A DNA stretch of 48,698 nucleotides from Clostridia bacterium (GTDB lineage: Bacteria; Bacillota_A; Clostridia; Oscillospirales; CAG-272). The notes beneath the pieces are model-generated. The model was not told where the DNA came from. It did not search any database and saw only the letters and a program-made list of their open reading frames with translations. Made by a program: the position numbers and the translations under genes. The DNA lies in contig JAGBGE010000023.1 in NCBI GenBank assembly GCA_017936125.1, forward strand, positions 1 to 48,698. Direction: 5' to 3'. Positions 38,537 to 46,826 of the stretch are shown here, one piece after another (position 1 is the first letter of the stretch; every line of letters starts with the position of its first letter).

Positions 38537-38964
38537 AAATCAGAGTAAAAAAGCTTGACGAGAGAGCAATTCTGCCCACCTACGGCACCGAGTATTCGGC
38601 AGGGGCAGATCTCTATAATCTCCCCGAGAGCGTTGAGATAGCGCCCCACGCAACCGTGCTGATACATACAGGTATCGCGACCGAGATTCCCGAGGGATAT
38701 TGTGGTCTTATATTCGCTCGCTCAGGTCTTGCGACTAAAAGAGGGCTGGCACCTGCCAATAAGGTTGGCGTGATTGACGCCGACTATCGCGGTGAGATAA
38801 TGGTCGCGCTGCATAACCACTCGGAAAATACTGCGACAGTTGAGCCGGGCGAGCGTGTAGCGCAGCTTGCGATAGTGCCTTTCCTTAAGGCAGAATATGA
38901 GGAAGCAGACGAGCTTTCCGACACCGTTCGTGGGGCTGGCGGCTTCGGCTCTACAGGCAGGTAA
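38533..38964 (+). CDS. dut: Deoxyuridine triphosphatase
   Basis: 143 residues, trimeric dUTPase. The five motifs are visible: SAGADLYN (1), ARSGLATKRGL (2), GVIDADYRGEI (3), ERVAQLAIVP (4) and GAGGFGSTGR (5). It hydrolyses dUTP to dUMP and keeps uracil out of DNA. The ATG overlaps the nrdG stop. Last gene of the uvrBA-nrdG-dut unit. Confidence 0.97.
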   Translation: MKIRVKKLDERAILPTYGTEYSAGADLYNLPESVEIAPHATVLIHTGIATEIPEGYCGLIFARSGLATKRGLAPANKVGVIDADYRGEIMVALHNHSENTATVEPGERVAQLAIVPFLKAEYEEADELSDTVRGAGGFGSTGR

Positions 38965-38965
38965 T

Positions 38966-39193
38966 TTTGGGATATTTTGCGACTATTCCGCCTTTTCGCA
39001 CAAGCTCGCAGTAGGTAACTACAGCTTCGGTGCGAAAAGTCGAAATATTCATCAAAATCTCCTCAAAATTCTTTTGCGAAATTATTTTGTTAATAAGCGC
39101 TGCTTGCGACCAAGCTCGACGTAGAAAACTACGCCTTCGGGTCACAACCAACGCTTCTTATTCAAAATCCCCTCAAAATTCTTTTGGGATATT
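38966..39193. repeat. Interspersed palindromic repeats, locus 2 (110-bp tandem)
   Basis: Two tandem units with period 110 (caaaatc-y-cctcaaaattc at 39053 and 39163) flanked by ttttgggatatt at 38966-38977 and 39182-39193. Each unit is one long imperfect hairpin. Unit 1 pairs cgccttttcgcac with gtgcgaaaagtcg. Unit 2 pairs aataagcgctg with caacgcttcttatt. Both have loops aagctcg...gtag-n4-ctac...cttcgg. Related to the repeats at 32712-33005. I find no gene in this stretch. Confidence 0.8.
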
Positions 39194-39220
39194 ATAAAAT
39201 ACGAAAGCACGTGAAAACAT

Positions 39221-40597
39221 ATGGGAATTCTAAATAAAATCGCGCAGTACAGAGAGCTTAAAAGCGGAGTCAAGCACTGCACCTTTAACCCCGATGGGCC
39301 GGGCGTGGTGCGTATTCACCTGATACCGCCGAAATTTAGGCTCTTAAAAAGCGCAAGCTACATAGTAATACTGAACGGATATTATCTATTGCCCCTCGGA
39401 TATTCCTGGGCGATTATGCTCTCCGCGTTTATGAAGGAAACTAACGAATATTCGGGCAGGGAAATCAGCGATGCTGATTATGAGAAAATCATCGAGAAAA
39501 CGGTTAGGAGCACCCTCAAGGTGTATCCATTTGCCTCAAAGGACGAGATAAATGATGACCTCTCCTATATGCTCGACGTTATATTTGCCGTGGCGAGAGG
39601 TCAGGCGGTCGATGCGGATATCGAGAGAATGTCTATTCGCTCCTATTCAGGCAATATGTACGCCCCTCACAGAATGGACCTTATGGTCAGCGCTATGACC
39701 GACGGCGAGGGCAGATGGAAATGCAATCAGAAATGCCTTTTCTGCTATGCGGCGGGAGAGAAGCTCTCGTCTGCTCGTGAGCTTTCCACTGACGAGTGGA
39801 AGCGCGCTATCGACAAGCTTAAGGCGGCAGGCGTTCCGATGCTCACCTTTACGGGCGGCGAGCCTACGCAGAGAGAGGATATTGCGGAGCTTATCGGATA
39901 TTCAAAATGGTTCGTCACCAGGCTTAACACCAACGGTGTTCTACTCAGTGAGGAGCTGTGCAGCTCGCTTTGCGAGGCTAGCCTTGACAGCTTGCAGATT
40001 ACCCTCTATTCTCACGACGGGGCGGTGCATAACTCGCTCGTCGGGGCAGAGAATTTTGCTAAAACCGTCGAGGGCATTAAGAATGCCGTAAAGGCAGGGC
40101 TTGACGTCAGCATCAACACTCCGCTTTGCAGGAAAAATGCCGATTATTCAGCGACTCTCGAGTTTATCCATTCGCTTGGCGTGCGATTTGTGACCGTCAG
40201 CGGTCTTATCTGCACCGGTATGGCGGAGGATAGACACGGTGATTACGATTTGAGCCGCGATGAGCTTTGCGAGATTTTGCGCTCCGCGAAGGAGTATTGC
40301 AACGAAAATTCTATGGAAATCGACTTCACCTCGCCGGGTCTTGTAGATGACGAGAGCCTGCGCGCGCTGGGTATGAATATACCAATGTGCGGCGCCTGCC
40401 TTTCCAATATGGCTATCGCGCCCGACGGCAGCGTTATCCCTTGCCAGAGCTGGCTCACCGCAGACGCTGCGCTCGGTAATATCCTTGACGATAGCTTCAA
40501 GAGTATTTGGAACAGCGAGAGCTGCAAGAAGCTTCGCGGTATGAGCGAGGAGGAGGCTAAATGCTGCCCCTTCAGAAAGAGAGGGGAAAATGGCTAA
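39221..40597 (+). CDS. Radical SAM/SPASM enzyme, candidate peptide maturase
   Basis: 458 residues. An N-terminal PqqD-like/RRE-like region (about 20-110: VVRIHLIPPKFRLLKSASYIVILNGYYLLP...) precedes the radical SAM core with CNQKCLFC (Cys168, 172, 175), FTGGEP and TNGVLLS. A SPASM domain follows with Cys390, Cys393, Cys408 (CGAC...PDGSVIPC) and Cys448/449 in the tail, binding extra Fe-S clusters. Enzymes with this layout typically modify ribosomal peptides (thioether, Cys-linked or C-C crosslinks) or proteins. It overlaps by 8 bases a membrane protein with a (CA)6 tail, the likely substrate. No good Shine-Dalgarno is visible before ATG 39221. The alternative is an anaerobic sulfatase-maturase-like enzyme; no sulfatase is nearby. 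Confidence 0.88.
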   Translation: MGILNKIAQYRELKSGVKHCTFNPDGPGVVRIHLIPPKFRLLKSASYIVILNGYYLLPLGYSWAIMLSAFMKETNEYSGREISDADYEKIIEKTVRSTLKVYPFASKDEINDDLSYMLDVIFAVARGQAVDADIERMSIRSYSGNMYAPHRMDLMVSAMTDGEGRWKCNQKCLFCYAAGEKLSSARELSTDEWKRAIDKLKAAGVPMLTFTGGEPTQREDIAELIGYSKWFVTRLNTNGVLLSEELCSSLCEASLDSLQITLYSHDGAVHNSLVGAENFAKTVEGIKNAVKAGLDVSINTPLCRKNADYSATLEFIHSLGVRFVTVSGLICTGMAEDRHGDYDLSRDELCEILRSAKEYCNENSMEIDFTSPGLVDDESLRALGMNIPMCGACLSNMAIAPDGSVIPCQSWLTADAALGNILDDSFKSIWNSESCKKLRGMSEEEAKCCPFRKRGENG

Positions 40598-41636
40598 GAA
40601 AAATGACGTAAAATACGATTTTTCCGACGAGGCGATAAAGCGCCGCAGAAAATTCCCGACGGGCAAGGTGGTTCTCCTTGCAGTTCTTATCCTCTTGCAG
40701 CTTCTCTGCGTGCTGGGAATAATATTCTACCGCCCGAAGCCGCAGGATATAATTGACAAATACGAGGTATACGTTACGCCAAAGGATGACGGTACGCTCG
40801 ATATTGAGTACAGACTCACCTGGACTCCTCTTGATGAAAGCGAGGCTCTGACCTTTATTTATCTCGGTGTGGCTAACCCCAATTTCACCGTGCTGGATCA
40901 CTCGAGCAATATAACCGATATAGTCGAATACGACGATTACGAGGGCGAGTGCCACGTCGATCTCTATCTTGACCGAGAGTACTACGGCGGCGAAACGCTG
41001 GAGATAAGCCTCACGCTTAACCAGGGCAGTATGCTCTCCGAGAGATACGGTGAGTTTCTCTACGAGTTCGTGCCCTGCTGGTTCAACTCAACTCCCGTCA
41101 CGAGCTATGCCTTTTACTTCAAGGACAGCGAGTCGGTCTTGTCTGCAAATGCCGATTATACGGCAGACGGCTGGCATATCTGGAGTGGCTCAATGAATGC
41201 GGGAGAATACCGCCTGATGCGAGTGAATTACAAGGAATCGAGCGCTAAAACGGTGGAGTATAAGCCCTTCTACGACGAGAGCGTCAATAACGAGCTTGAG
41301 TCGGACAGAGCCGCGTTTATAGTGATATTCATTATGATTATCGTGCTGCTCTTCGTCTTCGAGATTTTCTGCTTTGACACCGTGGTTTCATACCATAGAG
41401 GCAGAGGCTTTATCTACGGCTACGGACATCCTATGTACATCTACGGCAGACCGAATAGGCATTACGCACGCGCGCAGGAAAAGCATATGGCGACTCACGG
41501 TGCACATACCGGTACGAGAGGCGTCGGTCACGGCGGTTGCGCTTGCGCTTGCGCCTGCGCCTGCGCTTGCGCGGGAGGCGGTCGAGCCGGCTGTAGCCAG
41601 AAGGATACATATAAGCCGAAAGGACTCGAAAAATAA
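40590..41636 (+). CDS. Membrane protein with Cys-Ala repeat tail, likely maturase substrate
   Basis: 348 residues; the ATG lies within the last codons of the maturase gene (8-base overlap). A cytoplasmic N-terminus, membrane helix 1 (about 27-47), a beta-rich external domain (about 50-235: YEVYVTPKDDGTLDIEYRLTW..., DUF2207-like appearance), membrane helix 2 (about 241-262), and a cytoplasmic tail follow. The tail is Gly/His/Tyr/Arg-rich and ends with CACACACACACA (Cys317-Ala328), GGGRAGC (Cys335) and SQKD. Seven cysteines fall within 19 residues. The tail would be on the same side as the enzyme. I infer that the tail cysteines are modified or bind a metal. I recall similar CxCxC-AGGGRAGCS ends in proteins of gut Clostridia, but no function. 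Confidence 0.85.
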   Translation: MAKKNDVKYDFSDEAIKRRRKFPTGKVVLLAVLILLQLLCVLGIIFYRPKPQDIIDKYEVYVTPKDDGTLDIEYRLTWTPLDESEALTFIYLGVANPNFTVLDHSSNITDIVEYDDYEGECHVDLYLDREYYGGETLEISLTLNQGSMLSERYGEFLYEFVPCWFNSTPVTSYAFYFKDSESVLSANADYTADGWHIWSGSMNAGEYRLMRVNYKESSAKTVEYKPFYDESVNNELESDRAAFIVIFIMIIVLLFVFEIFCFDTVVSYHRGRGFIYGYGHPMYIYGRPNRHYARAQEKHMATHGAHTGTRGVGHGGCACACACACACAGGGRAGCSQKDTYKPKGLEK

Positions 41637-41660
41637 TTTATAATTTTCTCAAAAAGAAAC

Positions 41661-41706
41661 AAAAACGCAGAATTTGCAAACTAAAATTTGCATTTTCTGC
41701 GTTTTT
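41661..41706. terminator. Bidirectional terminator
   Basis: Long imperfect stem aaaaacgcagaa...tttgcaaa / tttgcat...ttctgcgttttt between convergent genes, with A and T tracts on both ends. Confidence 0.8.
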
Positions 41707-42669
41707 TTACTTAAAATATTCACTTGCGAAGTAGATATCCTTCTTTGGAATCTTGAACTCCTTGCCCGAGAGATAGTCGAGGAGAGTACCCTTTGATTTG
41801 TCAAACGAGAAGCGCAGACGGTAGGAGTAGAGCGCCTGGTATTTATATCCTCTTGCTCTGTCGTCCTTATTGATGCCGTACTTGCCGTCACCGATAAGCG
41901 CGTGACCGATGTGCGCCATATGCGCGCGTATCTGATGCGTTCTGCCCGTGAGCAGCTCGACCTCGAGCAGCGCGCTGTCCTTATTCTTCGCTATAACCTC
42001 GTATTTCGTGATAATTTCCTTCGCCGCTTTCGGCGGATTTCTGTCGTAGACTCTGACGATATTCTTCTTATCGTCTTTTAGCAGATACGCCTTCAGAGTC
42101 GCGCTCTTTGGCGAGGGAATACCGTGTACTGCCGCGAGGTAGAATTTGTCTATCTCACGGAGCTTGATTTTCTCGTTCATCACACGTAGCGCCTCGGCGT
42201 TCTTTGCCGCTATAACTATACCGCCCGTGTTTCTGTCAATTCTGTTGCAGAGCGCGGGCGCGAAGCTCTGCTCGCTCTCGGGATTATATTCGCCCTTCTG
42301 GTATAGATACGCCTGGATATGCGTTATCAGCGTATTCGTTGAGCCATTCTCGTCCTCGTGTACCGATACGCCCGGGCGCTTGTTGAGCAGCATAATATTC
42401 TCGTCCTCATATATAATATCGAGGTGGGGAGTTATGCTTTCAAAGGAATTTTTGTTCGTCTTTTTCTCGAAGAACTCGTCAGCTAAGAAGCACTGTACGG
42501 TGTCACCCTCGAGAAGAATGGTGTTATTTTCGGCTCGTTTTCTGTTGACCTTGATTTTTTTAAGTCTTATAGACTTATAAAGTAGACTCGTCGGCAAATC
42601 GAGCGTTTTCGTGATAAACTTATCAAGACGCTGTCCCGCATCGTTCTTGCCTATCTTCAATTCGTGCAA
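41707..42669 (-). CDS. RluA-family 23S rRNA pseudouridine synthase
   Basis: About 320 residues. An N-terminal S4 RNA-binding domain (GQRLDKFI...LLYKSIRLKKIKVNRKRA) and the RluA catalytic domain with NRIDRNTGG (Asp is the nucleophile) and LLTGRTHQIRAH. It is of the RluC/D type and isomerises specific uridines in 23S rRNA; the exact sites are not predictable. The start is uncertain: TTG 42669 is 8 bases after GGAGG, while GTG 42678 overlaps the ribosome site. It lies 36 bases after upp in the same orientation. Confidence 0.92.
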   Translation of the reverse strand: MHELKIGKNDAGQRLDKFITKTLDLPTSLLYKSIRLKKIKVNRKRAENNTILLEGDTVQCFLADEFFEKKTNKNSFESITPHLDIIYEDENIMLLNKRPGVSVHEDENGSTNTLITHIQAYLYQKGEYNPESEQSFAPALCNRIDRNTGGIVIAAKNAEALRVMNEKIKLREIDKFYLAAVHGIPSPKSATLKAYLLKDDKKNIVRVYDRNPPKAAKEIITKYEVIAKNKDSALLEVELLTGRTHQIRAHMAHIGHALIGDGKYGINKDDRARGYKYQALYSYRLRFSFDKSKGTLLDYLSGKEFKIPKKDIYFASEYFK

Positions 42670-42705
42670 AAATAACACCTCCTCTCTGGAAATTTCAGCC
42701 TAAAA

Positions 42706-43335
42706 TTACTTCGTACCGAAGATTCTGTCACCCGCGTCGCCAAGACCGGGGATAATGTATGCGTGCTCGTTGAGGCACTCGTCGAGAGCTGCCGAGTAGA
42801 TGTCTACGTCGGGGTGATTCTCCTGCACCTTCTTAACGCCCTCGGGCGCTGCAACGAGGCACATGAGCATTATGCTCTTCGCGCCCTTCTTCTTCACCAT
42901 AGTGATAGCGTCGCTCGCAGAGCCGCCGGTAGCAAGCATCGGGTCGACGATAATAACCGTTCTTTCCTCAAGCTCGGGGGGCATCTTGCAGTAATATTCA
43001 ACGGGCTCGTGCGTTTCGGGGTCGCGGTAAAGACCGATGTGACCAACTCTCGCAACGGGAACGAGTCTGAGAAGTCCGTCAACCATACCAAGACCTGCGC
43101 GGAGAATAGGCACGATAGCCATTTTCTTACCCGCGATGCGCTTCTGCACCGACTTGCAGATAGGAGTTTCAATCTCCACGTCCTCGGTGGGCAGATTTCT
43201 CGTGATTTCGTAGCCCATAAGCATAGAAATCTCGTCGAGAAGCTCCTTAAAATCCTTGGTGGGAGTGTTCTTATCTCTCATAATCGTGAGCTTATGCTCA
43301 ATGAGAGGGTGCTTTATAAGGTGAAAAGTACTCAT
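42706..43335 (-). CDS. upp: Uracil phosphoribosyltransferase
   Basis: 209 residues from ATG 43335 ([21 protein letters not shown]), after GGAAGGAAAAAG. Family motifs are [14 protein letters not shown], the PRPP loop [18 protein letters not shown], and the end [13 protein letters not shown]. It salvages uracil with PRPP to UMP. The longer frame to 43383 runs through the promoter. Confidence 0.97.
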   Translation of the reverse strand: MSTFHLIKHPLIEHKLTIMRDKNTPTKDFKELLDEISMLMGYEITRNLPTEDVEIETPICKSVQKRIAGKKMAIVPILRAGLGMVDGLLRLVPVARVGHIGLYRDPETHEPVEYYCKMPPELEERTVIIVDPMLATGGSASDAITMVKKKGAKSIMLMCLVAAPEGVKKVQENHPDVDIYSAALDECLNEHAYIIPGLGDAGDRIFGTK

Positions 43336-43362
43336 TTTCTTTTTCCTTCCGTTTTTTTCTAT

Positions 43363-43391
43363 ATTATAGCTCACTTTTCGCATTTTTTCAA
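43363..43391 (-). promoter_or_regulatory. Promoter of upp
   Basis: On the minus strand: TTGAAA (43391-43386), a 17-base spacer, TATAAT (43368-43363). Confidence 0.8.
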
Positions 43392-43481
43392 GTACGGAGA
43401 GCGATTTTTTGACATTTTGCGTAAAATCATTCGGGAGAATCCTGCATACAATGTATTATGAACGAAAAGGCAGGTGAGGAT

Positions 43482-44390
43482 ATGCAAAATCCGCAGCTCG
43501 TTATTATGGCGGCAGGAATGGGCAGCCGTTACGGTGGGCTGAAGCAGATAGACACGGTTGACGATAGAGGTCACACGATAATCGACTACTCGCTCTACGA
43601 TGCGATTAGATCAGGCTTTCGCGATGTTACCTTTATTATTAAAAGGGAAATAGAAGATGACTTTCGCGAAGTGATGGATAATCACCTCTTGGGCAAGGGG
43701 ATAGAGGTAAATTACGCCTACCAGGAGCTTGATATGCTCCCCGACGGCTACTCTCTGCCAATAGGCAGGGCAAAGCCCTGGGGTACTGCGCACGCAATAG
43801 CCTGTCTTACGGGAATTGACGCGCCGTTTGCCGTGATAAATGCCGACGATTACTACGGCGCTCACGCTTTCGAGAGGATTTTCGGCTTTCTTGAGGGAGC
43901 GACTGACGGTGAGAAGCACCGCTACGCTATGGTGGCGTACCGACTTGAGAATACCGTCACCGAGTTCGGCTCGGTCTCACGAGGTATATGCCGTACCGAC
44001 TCTCACGGAATGCTGACGGAGATTACCGAGCGTAGCGAAATTTATACAGAGAACGGCAAAATATATTACACCGATGGCGGTAGTGTCAATTATCTTGCTC
44101 CCGACACTCCCGTTTCAATGAATCTATGGGGCTTCACACCCTCGTTTATCAGCGAATGCAGAGAGAGATTTGCCGCCTTTCTTGACGAAAATCTCCTGAA
44201 AAATCCAATAAAAAGCGAGTTTTATATCCCCTCGGTCGTTTCAGACCTCATCAGAGAGGGCAGAGCAGAGGTTCAGCTCATTGAGAGCGAGGACAAATGG
44301 CAGGGCATAACCTATAAAGAGGATAAATCGAGCGTGGTGAACGCCTTGAAATTGCTTCGTGAGCAGGGAATATATCCTGATAGACTATAA
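43482..44390 (+). CDS. Sugar-phosphate nucleotidyltransferase-like protein
   Basis: 302 residues from ATG 43482 (AGGTGAGG upstream); ATG 43458 is possible but has no ribosome site. The NTP-transferase signature IMAAGMGSRYGGLKQ is at the N-terminus. GRAKPWGTAHAI and INADDYYG (metal-binding Asp) follow, then a sugar-binding half with EFGSVSRG and MNLWGF. It would join a nucleotide to a sugar- or alcohol-phosphate (UTP- or GTP-type unclear). It is a stand-alone gene with divergent upp and no glycosyl genes nearby, so its substrate cannot be predicted. Confidence 0.85.
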   Translation: MQNPQLVIMAAGMGSRYGGLKQIDTVDDRGHTIIDYSLYDAIRSGFRDVTFIIKREIEDDFREVMDNHLLGKGIEVNYAYQELDMLPDGYSLPIGRAKPWGTAHAIACLTGIDAPFAVINADDYYGAHAFERIFGFLEGATDGEKHRYAMVAYRLENTVTEFGSVSRGICRTDSHGMLTEITERSEIYTENGKIYYTDGGSVNYLAPDTPVSMNLWGFTPSFISECRERFAAFLDENLLKNPIKSEFYIPSVVSDLIREGRAEVQLIESEDKWQGITYKEDKSSVVNALKLLREQGIYPDRL

Positions 44391-44393
44391 CAA

Positions 44394-44418
44394 AAGGCTG
44401 CACCTGTGATGCAGCCTT
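44394..44418. terminator. Bidirectional terminator
   Basis: Stem aaggctgca/tgcagcctt (44394-44402/44410-44418), 7-base loop, between convergent genes; T tract weak rightward, A-rich left flank serves the minus gene. Confidence 0.7.
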
Positions 44419-44421
44419 GAG

Positions 44422-45531
44422 TCATATTCTGAAAATCAGACAGAACAAAATAAGTATAATCAAAAAAGCGAAATTAAACGCTGTGAATTTAACTATATAA
44501 CCGAGTGTGTGCTTCGGGTCCTGCTTCGTGTATTCCTTAAAGGTTATAAGGCTGGCGAGCGAGGAAATGAGCGTGCCGACACCGCCGATATTGACACCGA
44601 GAAGCAGGTCACGGTAATTCTCGGTGAACTGCGAGAGCAGAATTGCCGACGGAACGTTGCTGATAACCTGGCAGCTCATAGCGGAGAAAACGAGCGTGTT
44701 TTTCTCAAGCAGCATAGAGAAGAAATCTCTGACTGCATCTATTCTCGCCATATTTCCCGAGAAGATGAAGAAGAACACGAAGGTAAAGAGTAAGCCGTAG
44801 TCAACCTGCAATAGCGCCTCTCGGTCAAGCAGTAAAATTGCGATAGGAATTATAACGAGTCCTAGCTGATAGGGAATCACTCTGAACACAATAAGTATCG
44901 AAAATGCAAACAAAAGTAGGTAAATTACCGTTCTTGCGATGGGTAACGATGCTGCTTTCTCCTGAATTTCGAGAGGTTCTGATTTCACAAAAATCAAGCA
45001 GCAAGCCGTTATCAGCACCACTGCCACGATAAACGGCGGGAACATAATCGACATAAATTCACCGTCGGGAATGTTAAATTTTGAGTAAAGATAGAGGTTT
45101 TGCGGATTGCCGAACGGGGTGAGCATTCCACCGAGATTTGCAGCGATATTCTGCATAATAAAGGTAAACGCCATATACTTTTCCTTGCCCGTCGTGTGCA
45201 GGATAAAATATCCGAGCGGCAGGAAGGTGAGCAACGCCATATCGTTGGCTATAAGCATCGAGCCTATAAAGGTTATGTAGACGAGGACGAGAATCGCAAC
45301 CTTGGCGTTTCGGAATTTTCTGACTATCGCCTTCGCCAGAGTATAGAAAAATCTGATGTTTCTTAGAGCGCATACAACCGCCAGAACGCAGAAAAGACAA
45401 GAGAGCGTCTTGAAGTCGAAATATCCGAGATATTCCTCGCCTGGCGGTATTATAATAGAGGTAACTATCGCGGCAACTATCGCTACGATGAGCACCACGT
45501 TTTCTTTTGCAAAAGTCTTGACCTTATCCAT
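44422..45531 (-). CDS. SLC13/ArsB-type anion permease
   Basis: 369 residues, 10-11 membrane helices. Repeated signature of the ion-transporter superfamily: LGGMLTPFGNPQNLYLY in the first half and VISNVPSAILLSQF...LLLGVNIGGVGTLISSLASLI in the second. These are the paired substrate-binding loops of dicarboxylate/sulfate or arsenite-type permeases. The substrate cannot be told. RBS AAGGA; the ATG overlaps the DUF5662 gene by 8 bases, so they are cotranscribed. Confidence 0.88.
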   Translation of the reverse strand: MDKVKTFAKENVVLIVAIVAAIVTSIIIPPGEEYLGYFDFKTLSCLFCVLAVVCALRNIRFFYTLAKAIVRKFRNAKVAILVLVYITFIGSMLIANDMALLTFLPLGYFILHTTGKEKYMAFTFIMQNIAANLGGMLTPFGNPQNLYLYSKFNIPDGEFMSIMFPPFIVAVVLITACCLIFVKSEPLEIQEKAASLPIARTVIYLLLFAFSILIVFRVIPYQLGLVIIPIAILLLDREALLQVDYGLLFTFVFFFIFSGNMARIDAVRDFFSMLLEKNTLVFSAMSCQVISNVPSAILLSQFTENYRDLLLGVNIGGVGTLISSLASLITFKEYTKQDPKHTLGYIVKFTAFNFAFLIILILFCLIFRI

Positions 45532-46081
45532 TGTCCTTCGGCAAGCCGAGGCATATCTCCCCGTACTTTTCCTTCATATATTTCTTTGATAAAACGGTGT
45601 TTTCTCCATTGTCACGAACGTCGAGGAATACCTCGGTGATGAATTTTACCGTCAGGGGATTAGCATTCACGTTTTTGCCGTACTTTTCCCAGTGATAGAG
45701 CGGCTTATCGGGCGCATAATCCTTGCCGAGATATATTCTCGTCGCAGCGAGCTTGTCGCAGATGCATTCAACTGCGTATTTGTAGGGCATAAGCGGCTGG
45801 ACTTCACAATCGGGGTCTGTCCAATATTCGATATGATGCTTGTTTCTGCCCTTATGATGCAGCCAGGCGTGGCTCACACCGGTCGCTCTCCTGCACGCGC
45901 CGATGGGCGAGCGATTTCCCTGATAATACTTAACGCTCTCGAAAAACTCGGTGGGCGAGAATTTTGACAAATCGTGAACCAAGCCTCGCCAGAGGATACC
46001 GCACCTTGCGCAATTGATAAGCACCCTGTACTTGTGCCTTATTACAAGCCAAAGATGACTGAAAAAATTTTTGATATACAC
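45524..46081 (-). CDS. DUF5662 family protein
   Basis: 185 residues from GTG 46081 (GGAG 8 bases upstream); a TTG at 46102 would overlap the ribosome site. Motifs LVHDLSKFSPTEFF...KYYQGNRSPI and AWLHHKGRNKHHIEYW are diagnostic of DUF5662. The HD and HHKGRNKHH histidines look metal-binding and recall HD-type phosphohydrolases, but no activity is established. It is the first gene of a two-gene operon with the permease. Confidence 0.88.
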   Translation of the reverse strand: MYIKNFFSHLWLVIRHKYRVLINCARCGILWRGLVHDLSKFSPTEFFESVKYYQGNRSPIGACRRATGVSHAWLHHKGRNKHHIEYWTDPDCEVQPLMPYKYAVECICDKLAATRIYLGKDYAPDKPLYHWEKYGKNVNANPLTVKFITEVFLDVRDNGENTVLSKKYMKEKYGEICLGLPKDNG

Positions 46082-46115
46082 TGTATTTTCTCCGTGCTTC
46101 AAATTTTCTTTTTAC

Positions 46116-46144
46116 ATTTTAACTTCATTTGTCAGAAATGTCAA
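46116..46144 (-). promoter_or_regulatory. Promoter of the DUF5662-permease operon
   Basis: On the minus strand: TTGACA (46144-46139), a 17-base spacer, TAAAAT (46121-46116). Confidence 0.8.
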
Positions 46145-46173
46145 TAAAATTTATGAAAAAATATGAAATGTTG

Positions 46174-46202
46174 TTGACAAATTCCAAAAAAACTGCTAAA
46201 AT
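46174..46202 (+). promoter_or_regulatory. Promoter of the small lipoprotein gene
   Basis: TTGACA (46174-46179), a 17-base spacer, TAAAAT (46197-46202) preceded by TGC (extended -10). Confidence 0.85.
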
Positions 46203-46249
46203 AGCATTAACTCGAATAAAAGCGAGAAATAATCAAAAGGAGTAAAACT

Positions 46250-46591
46250 ATGAAAAAGATCATTTCTACCATTCTTGTATGCGTGCTTCTCGTAGGCTCC
46301 ATCTTTACTCTTGCTTCTTGCGGTAAGATGCTTACCGGTAAGTACGAGGCAGATCTCCTTATTTCTGAAGTGACCTATGAGTTTGGTCTTTTCGGCAAGG
46401 TTACCAAGACTGTTGATCCTGCTATCGGCGACAACGAGGTTACCGAGGGAAAGTATGAGTTCAACAAGGAAGGCAATGAGATTACTCTTACCTTTGGTGA
46501 GGATTCCACTACCTGTGATTTCTCCAGCGGTGAGGAAGATGGCGTTAAGTACATCAAGCTTGACGGTGTTAAGTACGAACTTGTTGACTAA
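46250..46591 (+). CDS. Small secreted lipoprotein, unknown function
   Basis: 113 residues; AAAGGAG upstream. The signal peptide ends at lipobox LASC (Cys24). The mature part, about 90 residues, alternates beta strands (GKYEADLLISEVTYEFGLFG...EGKYEFNKEGNEITLTFGEDSTTCDFSSGEEDGVKYIKLDGVKYELV), like half of a small beta-barrel or lipocalin-like sheet. No catalytic motif. It is monocistronic with a strong promoter and terminator. Confidence 0.88.
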   Translation: MKKIISTILVCVLLVGSIFTLASCGKMLTGKYEADLLISEVTYEFGLFGKVTKTVDPAIGDNEVTEGKYEFNKEGNEITLTFGEDSTTCDFSSGEEDGVKYIKLDGVKYELVD

Positions 46592-46603
46592 TAATCACAT
46601 ATT

Positions 46604-46630
46604 AAACGGGAGCTTGTCTCCCGTTTTTTA
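46604..46630 (+). terminator. Intrinsic terminator
   Basis: Stem aaacgggag/ctcccgttt (46604-46612/46618-46626), 5-base loop, then a T run. Confidence 0.9.
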
Positions 46631-46691
46631 TTTTTTGCGGGCCATCTTGGCTCGTTTTTTTAATTATTTTTAATAATTTTTTCATTAACTA

Positions 46692-46720
46692 TTGATTTTA
46701 TAAAAAAATAGTGTTATAAT
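46692..46720 (+). promoter_or_regulatory. Promoter of the repeat-rich membrane protein
   Basis: TTGATT (46692-46697), a 17-base spacer, TATAAT (46715-46720) preceded by TGT (extended -10). A leader of about 100 bases to ATG 46827 is AT-rich with a small hairpin (cggct...agccg, 46773-46799). Confidence 0.8.
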
Positions 46721-46826
46721 TATCTTTGATTATGCGCCCGTGCGCAAATAATTATAATATATTATATATTGTTCGGCTGCCTTTTGGGTTTGAGTAGCCG
46801 TAATAATGAAAGAAACGGAGATAACT

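Noticed and set aside
38966..39193. CRISPR array from repeated palindromes
   Set aside because: Units are about 110 bp, diverged, palindromic throughout, with no constant-length unique spacers and no cas genes.
43409..43452. Promoter for the nucleotidyltransferase from TTGACA (43409) and TACAAT (43447)
   Set aside because: The spacing between the boxes is 32 bases, far from 17, and other pairings give no good -35.
46721..46826. Riboswitch in the leader of the repeat-rich membrane protein, for example a c-di-GMP type
   Set aside because: Only a small hairpin is present; I cannot match the conserved cores of the riboswitch classes I know.
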